From contig CANJNZ010000004.1 in the NCBI GenBank assembly GCA_947476045.1, positions 42,491 to 106,490 of the forward strand: a stretch of DNA of 64,000 nt, in the 5' to 3' direction. Within the stretch, counting starts at the first letter, position 1; each line of letters starts with the position of its first letter. The notes below the pieces were generated by a model. It did no database searches and was not told the DNA's origin. It saw only the letters and a program-made list of their open reading frames with translations. Source of the DNA: Chthoniobacteraceae bacterium. GTDB lineage: Bacteria; Verrucomicrobiota; Verrucomicrobiia; Chthoniobacterales; Chthoniobacteraceae. A program made the position numbers and the translations under genes. Shown piece by piece: positions 1 to 8,222 of the stretch.

Positions 1-1
1 G

Positions 2-1087
2 ACGGGCGTGGCGGTGATGATTACCAATTACTACACATCCACCGAATACGGCCCGGTGCGGAAAATCGCGAAGGCGTCGGAAACTGGTCACGCGACGAAC
101 ATCATCGCTGGCCTCGCAATCGGGCAGCAGGCGACGGCTCCGATGGTGCTGTGCATCGGCGCGGCGATTTGGGGCAGCTTTGAATTTGCCGGGCTTTACG
201 GAATCGCAGTCGCCGTGATGGCGATGCTCTCGATGGCGGGAATCATCATCAGCCTCGATGCGTTCGGCCCAATCACCGACAACGCTGGCGGCATCGCCGT
301 GATGAGCGGTCTGCCACCCGAAGTGCGCAAGACGACGGACGAGCTGGATGCGGTCGGCAACACGATGAAAGCGGTGACGAAAGGCTACGCGATTGCGAGC
401 GCCGGTCTCGCAGCGGTGGTTCTTTTCGGCAGCTACTTCGTGGATTTGCGCCACCATCTGGAAACCGGCCTCGCATCGGTGGCTCCCGCTGGTCTCGCAG
501 CAGCCAAGGCGAAAATTGCGGATACTCTCGGCTTTTCGCTGAATGATCCGAAAGTGATGATCGGGCTCTTCATCGGCGGTCTGCTGCCCTATTTGTTCAG
601 CGCATTCAGCATGAGCGCAGTCGGTCGCGCAGCCGGTGCCGTCGTGACGGAAGTGCGGCGTCAACTGGGTCTCAAGCCCGGCATTTTGACAGGCACCGAC
701 ACGCCGGACTACAGCACATGCGTGGACATCGTGACCAAGGCCGCACTCAAGGAGATGATCATCCCGGCGCTGCTCCCGCTCGCCACCGTGATCGCCGTCG
801 CCGCATTGCCGGACGGCGCGAAAATTCTCGGCGGCGTGCTCGTCGGCAGCATCGTGACGGGCCTTTTCATGGGCATCGCGATGACTTCAAGCGGCGGCGC
901 TTGGGACAACGCGAAGAAATACATCGAAGACGGTCACCACGGCGGCAAACACAGCGAGGCCCACAAAGCCGCTGTCACCGGCGACACTGTCGGCGATCCC
1001 TATAAGGACACCAGCGGCCCGGCGATTAACCCGATGATCAAAGTGGTGAATATCGTGGCGATCCTGATCATCCCGATCTTTTTCTAG
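2..1087 (+). CDS. hppA: Membrane-bound proton-pumping pyrophosphatase, C-terminal part (5' end outside window)
   Basis: The reading frame is open from base 2, so only about 362 C-terminal residues of a roughly 700-residue integral membrane protein are present. Multiple hydrophobic segments and the family motif [19 protein letters not shown] identify a membrane pyrophosphatase, which couples PPi hydrolysis to cation export. The sequence [12 protein letters not shown] carries Lys and Thr at the two positions (460 and 463, Carboxydothermus numbering) that mark the potassium-independent subfamily. All characterised members of that subfamily pump protons. The C-terminal block with [16 protein letters not shown] is also typical. 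The next gene starts 5 bases after the stop, but a functional link is not evident. Confidence 0.95.
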   Translation, partial: TGVAVMITNYYTSTEYGPVRKIAKASETGHATNIIAGLAIGQQATAPMVLCIGAAIWGSFEFAGLYGIAVAVMAMLSMAGIIISLDAFGPITDNAGGIAVMSGLPPEVRKTTDELDAVGNTMKAVTKGYAIASAGLAAVVLFGSYFVDLRHHLETGLASVAPAGLAAAKAKIADTLGFSLNDPKVMIGLFIGGLLPYLFSAFSMSAVGRAAGAVVTEVRRQLGLKPGILTGTDTPDYSTCVDIVTKAALKEMIIPALLPLATVIAVAALPDGAKILGGVLVGSIVTGLFMGIAMTSSGGAWDNAKKYIEDGHHGGKHSEAHKAAVTGDTVGDPYKDTSGPAINPMIKVVNIVAILIIPIFF

Positions 1088-1092
1088 GCAGA

Positions 1093-2127
1093 ATGCTCAG
1101 GAATACTGTTTCTCCCACGGCGCTCGCCGCCCTGCTTCTGGCTGCGTGCGGTGCTTCCTGCATAGTTGCAGGCCCGCTGGAAATCGGGCAGCAAAAACGC
1201 TCATGGCTGCCGGATGATCCGTCGGGTGACATTACTCTCGGTGTGCGGATGAGCGACAGCCTGAGCGGCATTATTTTTGACAGCATGACGGGGATTTGGG
1301 CCTCGCAGGATCGTGACTCCTTTCTCTTCCTCGACGGGCGTTACCACTACGAGGACAATGGTCAGTTCATCAACAGCACCGGCCTTGGTTTTCGCCAGCT
1401 CGTGCCCGGGCGCGACGTCATTCTCGGCGCCAATATTTACCGCGATTCGATCCAGAGCGAATACAACAACGACTTTGTTCAATGTGGCTTCGGCGTCGAG
1501 ATGCTCACCCGCTGGGTGGACGCACGTTTCAACTACTACCTGCCAGAAAGCGACCGCTACGAAATCGGCCGCAGCAGCGCGCATAGTTCGCGCACGGAGT
1601 CCGGCGGCGATGCTGTAGTGCGCAGCGAGCGGCGTGTGGATTTTAAAAATTTCGAGACGAGCCTCGAAGGCTATAACGCGGAGTTGGGAGTGCTCATTCC
1701 GGGACTCGATAAATTCGCTGAAGTCCACGCCTATGCCGGCTACTACCATTACAACAATCCCTTTGGTCGCGATTTCGACGGCTTCAAGGCCCGCATCGAA
1801 GCCCGTGTGCTGCGCGGTGTGACCACTGGTGTGGAATACTGGGACAACGCGGCGCTCATGGGCGGCCATTGGACGGCGAGCATTTCGGTGAGCGTGCCGT
1901 TCTCGACTTACAATTTGCTCACGGGGAAGAATCCATTCGAGGGTGCCGGTGAATACATGAAGCCTCTACCTCGCCCGTTCTCCTCGCGCATGAGCGATAT
2001 GGTGGAGCGCTCGCATCGGATCCAGACGGTCACTTCCGGTAACGTTGTGAGCTGCGGCTCCACTTCGCGAAAAACCGGCCCACTCGCAACTTCGAGTAAA
2101 AAAGGCGCGAATATTTCCGCCGAGTAG
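1093..2127 (+). CDS. Stand-alone inverse-autotransporter-type outer-membrane beta-barrel protein
   Basis: A 344-residue protein with a signal peptide (hydrophobic to about residue 26, with a small-residue cleavage region). Residues about 45-280 alternate aromatic and polar residues like outer-membrane strands. They contain GLGFRQLVPGRDVILGANIY and repeated G-x-E/N-x-Y blocks resembling the inverse autotransporter (intimin-type) beta-domain. The last 60 residues are Ser/Thr/Arg-rich and low complexity. No large passenger domain follows, unlike intimin or invasin. It starts 5 bases after hppA. The barrel family call is by motif resemblance; any cargo is unknown. Confidence 0.65.
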   Translation: MLRNTVSPTALAALLLAACGASCIVAGPLEIGQQKRSWLPDDPSGDITLGVRMSDSLSGIIFDSMTGIWASQDRDSFLFLDGRYHYEDNGQFINSTGLGFRQLVPGRDVILGANIYRDSIQSEYNNDFVQCGFGVEMLTRWVDARFNYYLPESDRYEIGRSSAHSSRTESGGDAVVRSERRVDFKNFETSLEGYNAELGVLIPGLDKFAEVHAYAGYYHYNNPFGRDFDGFKARIEARVLRGVTTGVEYWDNAALMGGHWTASISVSVPFSTYNLLTGKNPFEGAGEYMKPLPRPFSSRMSDMVERSHRIQTVTSGNVVSCGSTSRKTGPLATSSKKGANISAE

Positions 2128-2184
2128 CTCGGGTGCGAAATTTCAGACTGGAAGTTTTCCACGGGTCAGGGATGCACTAGCGGC

Positions 2185-3252
2185 ATGTCCACCTTTCGAA
2201 TCGCCGGCATCAACTTCGATCACTTCCACATGGGCGACTTGCTCCGCTACACACACGAGCATCCAGGCGCTGAAATCGTGGCCATTTGCGACGAGCAGCC
2301 TGCGCGCATGGCCGAGGCGGTGCGTAATTTCAGCATCCCGCCCGAGCGCGTTTTCACCGATGTGGATGCATGCATGGAAAAAGCGAAGCCCGATGTGGTG
2401 CTGCTCTGCCCCGCCGCTGCGCGACATGGCGAGTATGTGCGGCGCGTTGCTCCGTATGGCGCGCACATCCTCGTGGAAAAACCTTTCGCCGCATCGCTCG
2501 CGGAGGCGGATGCGATGGTGGCCGCGATGCAGCCGGGACGGATGCTGGCGATCAACTGGCCCATGCGCTGGATGGAATCCATGGTCACAGCGATGCGACT
2601 CATCGAGCAGGGCACCATCGGCGAAGTGCGGGAGTTTCACCACTACGGAGGAAACCGCGGCCCGCTCTACCACGGCGCGGACAAAATCGAGAAGGAGCCA
2701 ACTGCGGAGGAAAAAGCAGCGAGCTGGTTTTACAAAAAAGACGCGGGCGGCGGGTCGCTGCTCGATTATCTCGGATACGGGACGACGCTCGGCACGTGGT
2801 TCATGGGCGGACGCGCTCCGAACGAAGTGATGGCGATGGTGGATGATCCCGCCGGCCTCGAAGTGGACGAGCACAGTGTTGTTGTCGCACGCTACGAAAC
2901 GGGCCTTTCAAAAATGGAAACGCGATGGGGCACATTCACCGACCCGTGGACGCTCCAGCCGCAGCCGAAGTGCGGATTCGTCATCTGCGGCAGCGAAGGC
3001 ACCATATCTGCGTGGGACTACGAGGACACCGTCCGCGTGCAGACACGCGCAATACCCGAGGGCTACATTTTGAAATGCGAGCCACTGCGTGCGCCCGAAC
3101 GCAATCCCATCGAATATTTTCTCCACTGCATAGAAACCGGCACCGCTCTCACCGGCCCGCTTTCCCCCTCAATCTCCCGCATCGGCCAGCAAATCGTGGA
3201 CACCGCCGCCCTCAGCGCACGCGAAAAACGCGCAGTAAAATTGCTCGGTTAA
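2185..3252 (+). CDS. Gfo/Idh/MocA-family NAD(P)-dependent oxidoreductase
   Basis: 355 residues with an N-terminal Rossmann fold. The dinucleotide-binding strand is atypical, reading RIAGINFDHFHMGDLL rather than a clean GxGxxG. The family's catalytic EKP motif is present (HILVEKPFAAS, about residues 95-105). A C-terminal alpha/beta domain has sheet residues such as GTFTDPWTLQPQPKCGFVICG. Such enzymes oxidise or reduce sugars, inositols or their derivatives, and the substrate cannot be read from sequence. No signal peptide is seen, so it is probably cytosolic. Its TAA stop abuts the stop of the convergent downstream gene with no gap. Confidence 0.85.
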   Translation: MSTFRIAGINFDHFHMGDLLRYTHEHPGAEIVAICDEQPARMAEAVRNFSIPPERVFTDVDACMEKAKPDVVLLCPAAARHGEYVRRVAPYGAHILVEKPFAASLAEADAMVAAMQPGRMLAINWPMRWMESMVTAMRLIEQGTIGEVREFHHYGGNRGPLYHGADKIEKEPTAEEKAASWFYKKDAGGGSLLDYLGYGTTLGTWFMGGRAPNEVMAMVDDPAGLEVDEHSVVVARYETGLSKMETRWGTFTDPWTLQPQPKCGFVICGSEGTISAWDYEDTVRVQTRAIPEGYILKCEPLRAPERNPIEYFLHCIETGTALTGPLSPSISRIGQQIVDTAALSAREKRAVKLLG

Positions 3253-4617
3253 CTAGCGGCTGGCTGCCCCGTTCGGCGTGGGTCCGGGGAGGGCGTTGGG
3301 GAGCAGGGGAGCGAAGTCGTGTTCGAGGGTGTCGAGGTAATCTACGATGCGCGGGTCGGCTGGAGTCGGCGTGAGTTTGGGTGGATCGGCGCGGCGTAAA
3401 TATTCGTCGAAGGTGCGGGAGCGACCCGGAGCCTGGGTGGCCTCATACCAATTGAGGTAGTCAGTGATTTGTCCGAGGCGCTGAACAACGGTGGATCGGT
3501 ATTGCTCGATTGCGTTGATGCTCTCGGCAACTCCCTTGGTTTTGCCGGCGGCGAGTTGGGAACTGAGATGTTCGTATTCGGTGAGAATGGGGCGGTAGTT
3601 GGGATTCGCCCTTGTGCCGAGGGTGGCGAGTTTCACCTGCAATGTGTGGAGGGTGAGTTTGGTCGCGGGGAGTTTGATGTATTTGTCGAAGTCGGCGAAT
3701 TCAAATTTCTGGCTGCGTCCGTTTTTATCGAGGACGATGTCGAGGGTGAGGAGCTTGCTGAGTTCGGTGTCGGATTCCGTGACGGTGAGTCCCTGCCAGC
3801 GGTCGTTGCCGGCGAAGCGCGTGAGTTGGAGCGCCCACCATTTGGCGAGGCTTTGAGGGGCGTCGTTGAGGGTTGGAAATTGCGAGGCGATGGAACTGAG
3901 GACGTCACCACCAGCGTCGGGATATGTGCGGATGAAACGCCCGAGATTTTCGTGGCCTTCCGGAAGTCCGAGGAGTGCTTCGACGAGGCACATCGCACAT
4001 GCACTGTCCACTGTTCCGGCGACGGTGCCCAGATGTGTGGGTTTTTGTGTGAGAAATTTTTCGAACGGCGGGAGTTTGTCTGTGTTGACGATGCTTTTGA
4101 AAACATCGCTATCTGCTCCGGCGTCACGGCGGCGGAGAATTTGGATGAGACCCTCGACGAGCCACCATGGAGACTCGGTGTAGGGCTGGCTGGGCTTGAT
4201 GGCCGGTCGATCGCGGTAGGCCATGTCCAGCAGAAGGGCGCGGATGATGTGGCGCTGGAGGAAGATTTTTGCGGGGTCATCGCCGACGCGAACGATGATG
4301 TCTATTTTTGGGCCTGCGATGGTGTTGATGAGTTGGACGATGACGGGAGGGAGTGGTTTGTCTGGGTCGGCGGGTTCGAGGGTGATGACGATGGGAAATT
4401 TTCCGTGGTCCGTTTCGTGAAGAACCCGCAGCACGTCGGCTTTGATTTCCTCTGCGCCGCTGACGATGCGGGAGCGGACTTCGCGGTCGTCGCAATAGAC
4501 GATGAACTGCCCGCTGCTGCTGGTGCTGCGATTTCGCAAATCCACTGCTCGTCCCGGCACTGCCAACAGCAGCGCGAGGAGAAAAATGATGCAACCTCTG
4601 GCGAGGCGCGGGTTCAC
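3253..4617 (-). CDS. Secreted protein resembling a gluzincin-type peptidase that lacks the HExxH motif
   Basis: 454 residues beginning at a GTG, with a clear signal peptide (residues 1-24, ending PGRA). Residues 36-110 have a secreted alpha/beta look. Residues 150-157 read PWWLVEGL, the segment that follows the zinc-binding helix in MA-like metallopeptidases. The helix before it (about 121-135) reads RHIIRALLLDMAYR and has no HExxH, so zinc catalysis is not supported. The GTG start overlaps the upstream zinc-ribbon gene by 4 bases, which suggests translational coupling. Fold assignment is inference and the function is unknown. Confidence 0.6.
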   Translation of the reverse strand: MNPRLARGCIIFLLALLLAVPGRAVDLRNRSTSSSGQFIVYCDDREVRSRIVSGAEEIKADVLRVLHETDHGKFPIVITLEPADPDKPLPPVIVQLINTIAGPKIDIIVRVGDDPAKIFLQRHIIRALLLDMAYRDRPAIKPSQPYTESPWWLVEGLIQILRRRDAGADSDVFKSIVNTDKLPPFEKFLTQKPTHLGTVAGTVDSACAMCLVEALLGLPEGHENLGRFIRTYPDAGGDVLSSIASQFPTLNDAPQSLAKWWALQLTRFAGNDRWQGLTVTESDTELSKLLTLDIVLDKNGRSQKFEFADFDKYIKLPATKLTLHTLQVKLATLGTRANPNYRPILTEYEHLSSQLAAGKTKGVAESINAIEQYRSTVVQRLGQITDYLNWYEATQAPGRSRTFDEYLRRADPPKLTPTPADPRIVDYLDTLEHDFAPLLPNALPGPTPNGAASR

Positions 4618-5396
4618 GGCTGCGGCTTTGTAGCGAAGGTAATGGTTCCTTCGCCGACCACCACATCAGCGAGGCGGCTGAGGTGCTTGCCTTCTTTTTC
4701 AAAGGCTTTGAATACGCAATCGAGGGCGAGTTGGCCGATGATTTTCGCCATCGGATGGATGCCAAGGCGTCCAAAGCGGACACCAATGACCTCCGGGGAA
4801 AAAGTGCCGTCTTTTACGACCGGGTGGTATGAGACGCTGCTATAAAACGGCATATCCACGACGCTGCGTTGGCAGGTGATGGTGATGATTCCCGGCTGGC
4901 AACGGACGAAGGCACGGTCGAATTTGATTCCGGGCACGGCGGACTCTGTGGATTTTAGCACACGGCCTAGGTGGTGGTTGATCTCGAATTCGGTGAGCAT
5001 GATGGACACTGCGGATTTGGCATCCATTGCCCGCGTCCACAGTTCGCCGGCATCGCGGTCGGGCAGTGTGTCAGACTTGGCGGGCGGGACATTATCCGGC
5101 TCGAGCCAAAATAAGACGAATGCAGCCAGCACGGCAGCGAATGCGATGATTTGGAACAATATCTTTACGTCGCGCTTGGACTGCCCCCGGTGCGGGTTCA
5201 TCATTTGATTAACACGCCGTTTCGCTTCTTCAGGATCCTCGAAGTTCTTGGTTTCTTCGGGCTTCGGGAGTTTGGAGCGGTCGAGTTTTACGCCGCAGTT
5301 ATGGCAATACACGCGCTCGGGCTCGTTTTTGTGAGCGCACTCCGTGCAGAGGAGAAAAATCTCGTTTTCTGGTTGTTTGTCCGTGTCTTTTGGCAT
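4614..5396 (-). CDS. Zinc-ribbon protein with one membrane helix, function unknown
   Basis: 260 residues. Residues about 16-37 form a zinc ribbon with paired CTEC and CHNC knuckles. A charged linker follows, then one transmembrane helix (about 80-98, ILFQIIAFAAVLAAFVLFW). The C-terminal domain is probably extracytoplasmic and contains several predicted beta strands. The topology suggests a cytosolic metal-binding head tethered to the membrane. Its TGA overlaps the GTG of the following secreted gene. FmdB lies 27 bases upstream on the same strand, so the three zinc-ribbon/secreted genes may be co-transcribed. Confidence 0.6.
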   Translation of the reverse strand: MPKDTDKQPENEIFLLCTECAHKNEPERVYCHNCGVKLDRSKLPKPEETKNFEDPEEAKRRVNQMMNPHRGQSKRDVKILFQIIAFAAVLAAFVLFWLEPDNVPPAKSDTLPDRDAGELWTRAMDAKSAVSIMLTEFEINHHLGRVLKSTESAVPGIKFDRAFVRCQPGIITITCQRSVVDMPFYSSVSYHPVVKDGTFSPEVIGVRFGRLGIHPMAKIIGQLALDCVFKAFEKEGKHLSRLADVVVGEGTITFATKPQP

Positions 5397-5423
5397 GGGA
5401 AAAGTGTCCGCAGTGAGCGGCGT

Positions 5424-5738
5424 TTAGTTTGTTTTACTCGTGGTCTTTTTTGCCGTTTCAGCAGGTTTTGACTCGGTCTTTTTGGTGGTGGAGGTTTCGC
5501 CGGCATCCTTTTTCGCCGCGCTCTTGTAGCCCTCGCTGCGGTAGTCGGTGATGTAAAAACCGCTTCCTTTGAAAATAAGTCCCGCCCCTCCGCCAAGCAG
5601 GCGGGTGACTTTGCCCTTGCCCCACTTTTTCATGCGGCAGTGTTCCTTTGGGCAAACTGCGAAAGCATTGTCCTTCATGGATTGTGTGCACTCGAAGTTT
5701 TTCCGGCACTTCGCGCATTCATACTCGTAGGTAGGCAT
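5424..5738 (-). CDS. FmdB-family zinc-ribbon protein
   Basis: 104 residues starting MPTYEYECAKC, the hallmark of the FmdB (CxxC_CxxC_SSSS) putative regulatory family. The two Cys pairs are CAKC and, more loosely, C-P-K-E-H-C. The family's G-x-G-F-Y-x-T-D-Y motif appears as GSGFYITDYRSEGY. The C-terminal 35 residues are Lys/Thr/Ser-rich and disordered. A longer reading from 5813 is open, but the family always begins at this Met. Homologues are small cytosolic proteins, annotated as transcription regulators with little direct proof. Confidence 0.85.
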   Translation of the reverse strand: MPTYEYECAKCRKNFECTQSMKDNAFAVCPKEHCRMKKWGKGKVTRLLGGGAGLIFKGSGFYITDYRSEGYKSAAKKDAGETSTTKKTESKPAETAKKTTSKTN

Positions 5739-5816
5739 GGTGTTATTAGTGAAAGGCGGTGTTTTTATAGCAGACGACACGCCGCGTGCAACCGCTGTGG
5801 CTGCCAAGGGCAAAAG

Positions 5817-6224
5817 CTAACAGCTTTTATCGGGATTGATGAGCACATCGTGCAGAATGGTGGCGGCCTTTGCGTTGTCGTTAGCGACGAGGGTGGCGAT
5901 GCTGACGTTGCCAGTGCGGCGGACGATGTGCATGGAGCGCAGATCGAGCCCGGCATCCTTCAGCCGGAGGGCGATGGCGGCCAGTGCGCCGGGTTTGTCT
6001 TCGAGGCGGATGAGCAAAGTATCTTGTGTGACGGCCCTGTAGCCCGCATCGCGGAGAGCGCGAAGCGCATCGTCGTATTTATCCACGGTGAGTGAAATGA
6101 GGCCGTCAGCTCCGTGGCTTTCCACGTCGAAATCCTCGATGTTCACGCTGAGTTTGGCCAGCGCCTCGGTGATGAGGGCGAGTTGGCCGGGTTGATTGGG
6201 GACGAGCACGGTGAGCTGTTTCAT
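5817..6224 (-). CDS. Tandem ACT-domain protein coupled to histidine decarboxylase
   Basis: 135 residues made of two ACT repeats (about 1-68 and 69-135). The N-terminal ligand loops read PNQPGQLALITEAL and EDKPGALAAIALRL. ACT pairs usually bind amino acids and transmit allosteric control. No catalytic domain is attached. Its ATG overlaps the TGA of the upstream decarboxylase gene by 4 bases, which implies co-translation and a shared role. Sensing of histidine or another amino acid is inference. An open reading further upstream lies inside the decarboxylase and is rejected as a start. Confidence 0.85.
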   Translation of the reverse strand: MKQLTVLVPNQPGQLALITEALAKLSVNIEDFDVESHGADGLISLTVDKYDDALRALRDAGYRAVTQDTLLIRLEDKPGALAAIALRLKDAGLDLRSMHIVRRTGNVSIATLVANDNAKAATILHDVLINPDKSC

Positions 6225-7366
6225 AGGGTTTTCTCTTTGCCAATGGCTGCTGCGAAGTCTGCGGCAAATTCCTCGATGATATCCTCGGTCACGTGCGGCA
6301 GCGTGATGATGTGGGCGATGCCTTTGCGCGGTGCGATGATCCATTTCCGCATCAGCTCCGCAGGTGGGCGGGGAAAAACCACGGTGATCGAATGGGGATG
6401 CCGCCATGCCTCGATGCCGTGTTTCGCCAACGCGGCAATTGCGTAGTCTGCGAGTGCAAGGGTGCGCTGGACGAGCGCGCGGCAACCTTCGCGCCCGAGG
6501 GTGCGGAGCCGATACCAAAGGCAGAGCGGTGCAATGGCGCTGCGGGAGCCTGCGATGGTTGTATCGAGCGCGCCGATGTATTCGATGCTACGTGCAATGC
6601 GCTCGACGTGTGCCTTTCGCGCCAGCACGACACCGCAGGGCAGGGGCGAACCGAGGAACTTGTGCCCCGAAATGGAAATGCTGTCCGCACCGTCCGCAAA
6701 ATCCCACGGCGGAGCACCGGTGACGAAAGGCAGAATCATTCCGCTAAGCGCTGCGTCGGCATGGATGTATGCGTTGGTGATGGCCAATTCGTCGAGGATG
6801 CTGCGGATGGTCGCAAGGTTGTCGCACGCACCCTTCATCGTTGTGCCGATGTTGGCGAAAATGATGGGTGGCACGTCGCGGTGGATGCGCAGCGTTTCGC
6901 GCAAATCGTCGTAGTCCATTTCACCACTCGGCTGCGATTTTAGCATGATGCTGCGCGTGTGCTGGAGTCGCAGCACCTTCGCCACCGAGTAGTGCGTATC
7001 TTCGCTGAAATAGCAGATGCCCTCCGGCAGCAATTCGCGCGCGACGTAGAGCCCATACATATTTCCCTCCGTCCCACCGGCGGTGACGTAACCCCACCAC
7101 GCATCGCGCGGCGCACGTGTGAACTGCGCAAAGTCCGCGAGCACCTCGCGTTCAAACTCATGCGTGTTCAGCGGGATGTTCGAGCCGCCGAATGGATCGC
7201 CGACGTTGTTTAGCGCAAATGCAAGAAAGGGCGTAAGGACGGAGTAGTCGAAATCCTGATTACACGGATACCCCACAAAATAGCGCCGCAGTCCGGCCAG
7301 CCGTTCGAGCAGCGTGTCGAGCTTGTGCTGATCTTCGGCAGAGAGCGTTGGGCGCACGGAGTTCAC
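6221..7366 (-). CDS. hdc: PLP-dependent histidine decarboxylase
   Basis: 381 residues, close in length and motif order to the bacterial group II histidine decarboxylase of Morganella type. It has GYPCNQDFDYS near the N-terminus and the NNVGDPF loop. WGYVTAGGTEGNMYG binds the PLP phosphate, His125 in THYSVAK stacks on PLP, Asp204 in HADAA contacts the pyridine nitrogen and Lys236 in SGHKFLGSP forms the Schiff base. The predicted reaction is histidine to histamine plus CO2 in the cytosol. It overlaps the downstream ACT gene by 4 bases. No histidine/histamine antiporter gene is adjacent. A related serine or aromatic decarboxylase is possible but fits less well. Confidence 0.88.
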   Translation of the reverse strand: MNSVRPTLSAEDQHKLDTLLERLAGLRRYFVGYPCNQDFDYSVLTPFLAFALNNVGDPFGGSNIPLNTHEFEREVLADFAQFTRAPRDAWWGYVTAGGTEGNMYGLYVARELLPEGICYFSEDTHYSVAKVLRLQHTRSIMLKSQPSGEMDYDDLRETLRIHRDVPPIIFANIGTTMKGACDNLATIRSILDELAITNAYIHADAALSGMILPFVTGAPPWDFADGADSISISGHKFLGSPLPCGVVLARKAHVERIARSIEYIGALDTTIAGSRSAIAPLCLWYRLRTLGREGCRALVQRTLALADYAIAALAKHGIEAWRHPHSITVVFPRPPAELMRKWIIAPRKGIAHIITLPHVTEDIIEEFAADFAAAIGKEKTL

Positions 7367-7409
7367 AAGCGGACATTACTCCCCTTCCTCTCCGCCAGCA
7401 ACCGCGCCC

Positions 7410-8171
7410 TTACTTCGTCGGCGAGTAATCTGTCGCCTGCATGAAAACCGATTTCACACCGTCCGGCACGGTGAGCGAGCCACCTCCCGCCTTTTCGCTC
7501 GCAGCCTTTACCTCGATCCACACCGGGTCGGCGCGGAACGCCTCAAACGACGCTTTGGCCGCTGCGGTGTCCTTGTGCGCGAGGAGATAGACGAGCGTGT
7601 TCTCCGCGTCCTTTTGATCCGGCATCATCGTCCAGTAGAAAAGATTCGTCATCCCATGCTTCGCAAAAAGCGCAGTCGTGTGCTCGCGGAAACGTGTCAG
7701 CAAGCGCGGCAGATTGCCCGGTGTGGTCGTGTAAGTGCGCAACTCGAAAATACGCGGCGCGGCGGTGCTCGGTTTGATATCCGGCGAGAAATCCGTCGCG
7801 CTCAGGAAAGTGCTTTCGACTTTCGCGACGAGCTTTCCGTCCAGCTCGCTGGCCTTGTATGCGCTCTGCCAGTCCGGGTCGGCCATGAATTCCTTCCACG
7901 ACTTTTCACGCGCATCACGACCCGGATAGGCGAGCACATAGACGAGCTTCGACTCGGGATTTTCGAGCGGCGTCCAGTAGCCGATGTTCGTCATCCCGTG
8001 CTTTTCAAAAAGCGCGCAGGTGTGTTCGCGGAAGCGTTTGTGCAGCGCGTCGAGCTTGCCCGGCGCGGCGAAATACGTGCGCATCTCGAAGCAGCGTGTG
8101 TCTTTTTCGGCGGCGATAGCTGGAAGTGCGGTGGCGGCAATGATCATGGCGAGGAAAGTGCGGCGGTTCAT
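7410..8171 (-). CDS. Secreted tandem NIPSNAP-domain protein
   Basis: 253 residues from the Met in MNRRTFLAMI, chosen because it gives a twin-arginine-like signal peptide ending near ALPAIAA. Two homologous ferredoxin-like NIPSNAP repeats follow (about 28-125 and 140-250). Each has an [FR]-E-[ML]-RTY strand, a REHT-A-LF-KHGMTN motif and a lysine/alanine-rich closing helix. Family members are found widely but their biochemical role is unsettled. A longer 267-residue reading from 8213 is possible but would bury the signal peptide. It lies 51 bases downstream of recF on the same strand. Confidence 0.85.
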   Translation of the reverse strand: MNRRTFLAMIIAATALPAIAAEKDTRCFEMRTYFAAPGKLDALHKRFREHTCALFEKHGMTNIGYWTPLENPESKLVYVLAYPGRDAREKSWKEFMADPDWQSAYKASELDGKLVAKVESTFLSATDFSPDIKPSTAAPRIFELRTYTTTPGNLPRLLTRFREHTTALFAKHGMTNLFYWTMMPDQKDAENTLVYLLAHKDTAAAKASFEAFRADPVWIEVKAASEKAGGGSLTVPDGVKSVFMQATDYSPTK

Positions 8172-8222
8172 TTCAGACTCATCGTTTTTGCTGCGCACAA
8201 GTGCAACTCCCATTCACGCGCG

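Noticed and set aside
3469..4845. Plus-strand open frame of 458 codons opposite the secreted pseudo-peptidase
   Set aside because: The minus-strand gene has a signal peptide and a coupled start. The plus-strand product is acidic and low complexity.
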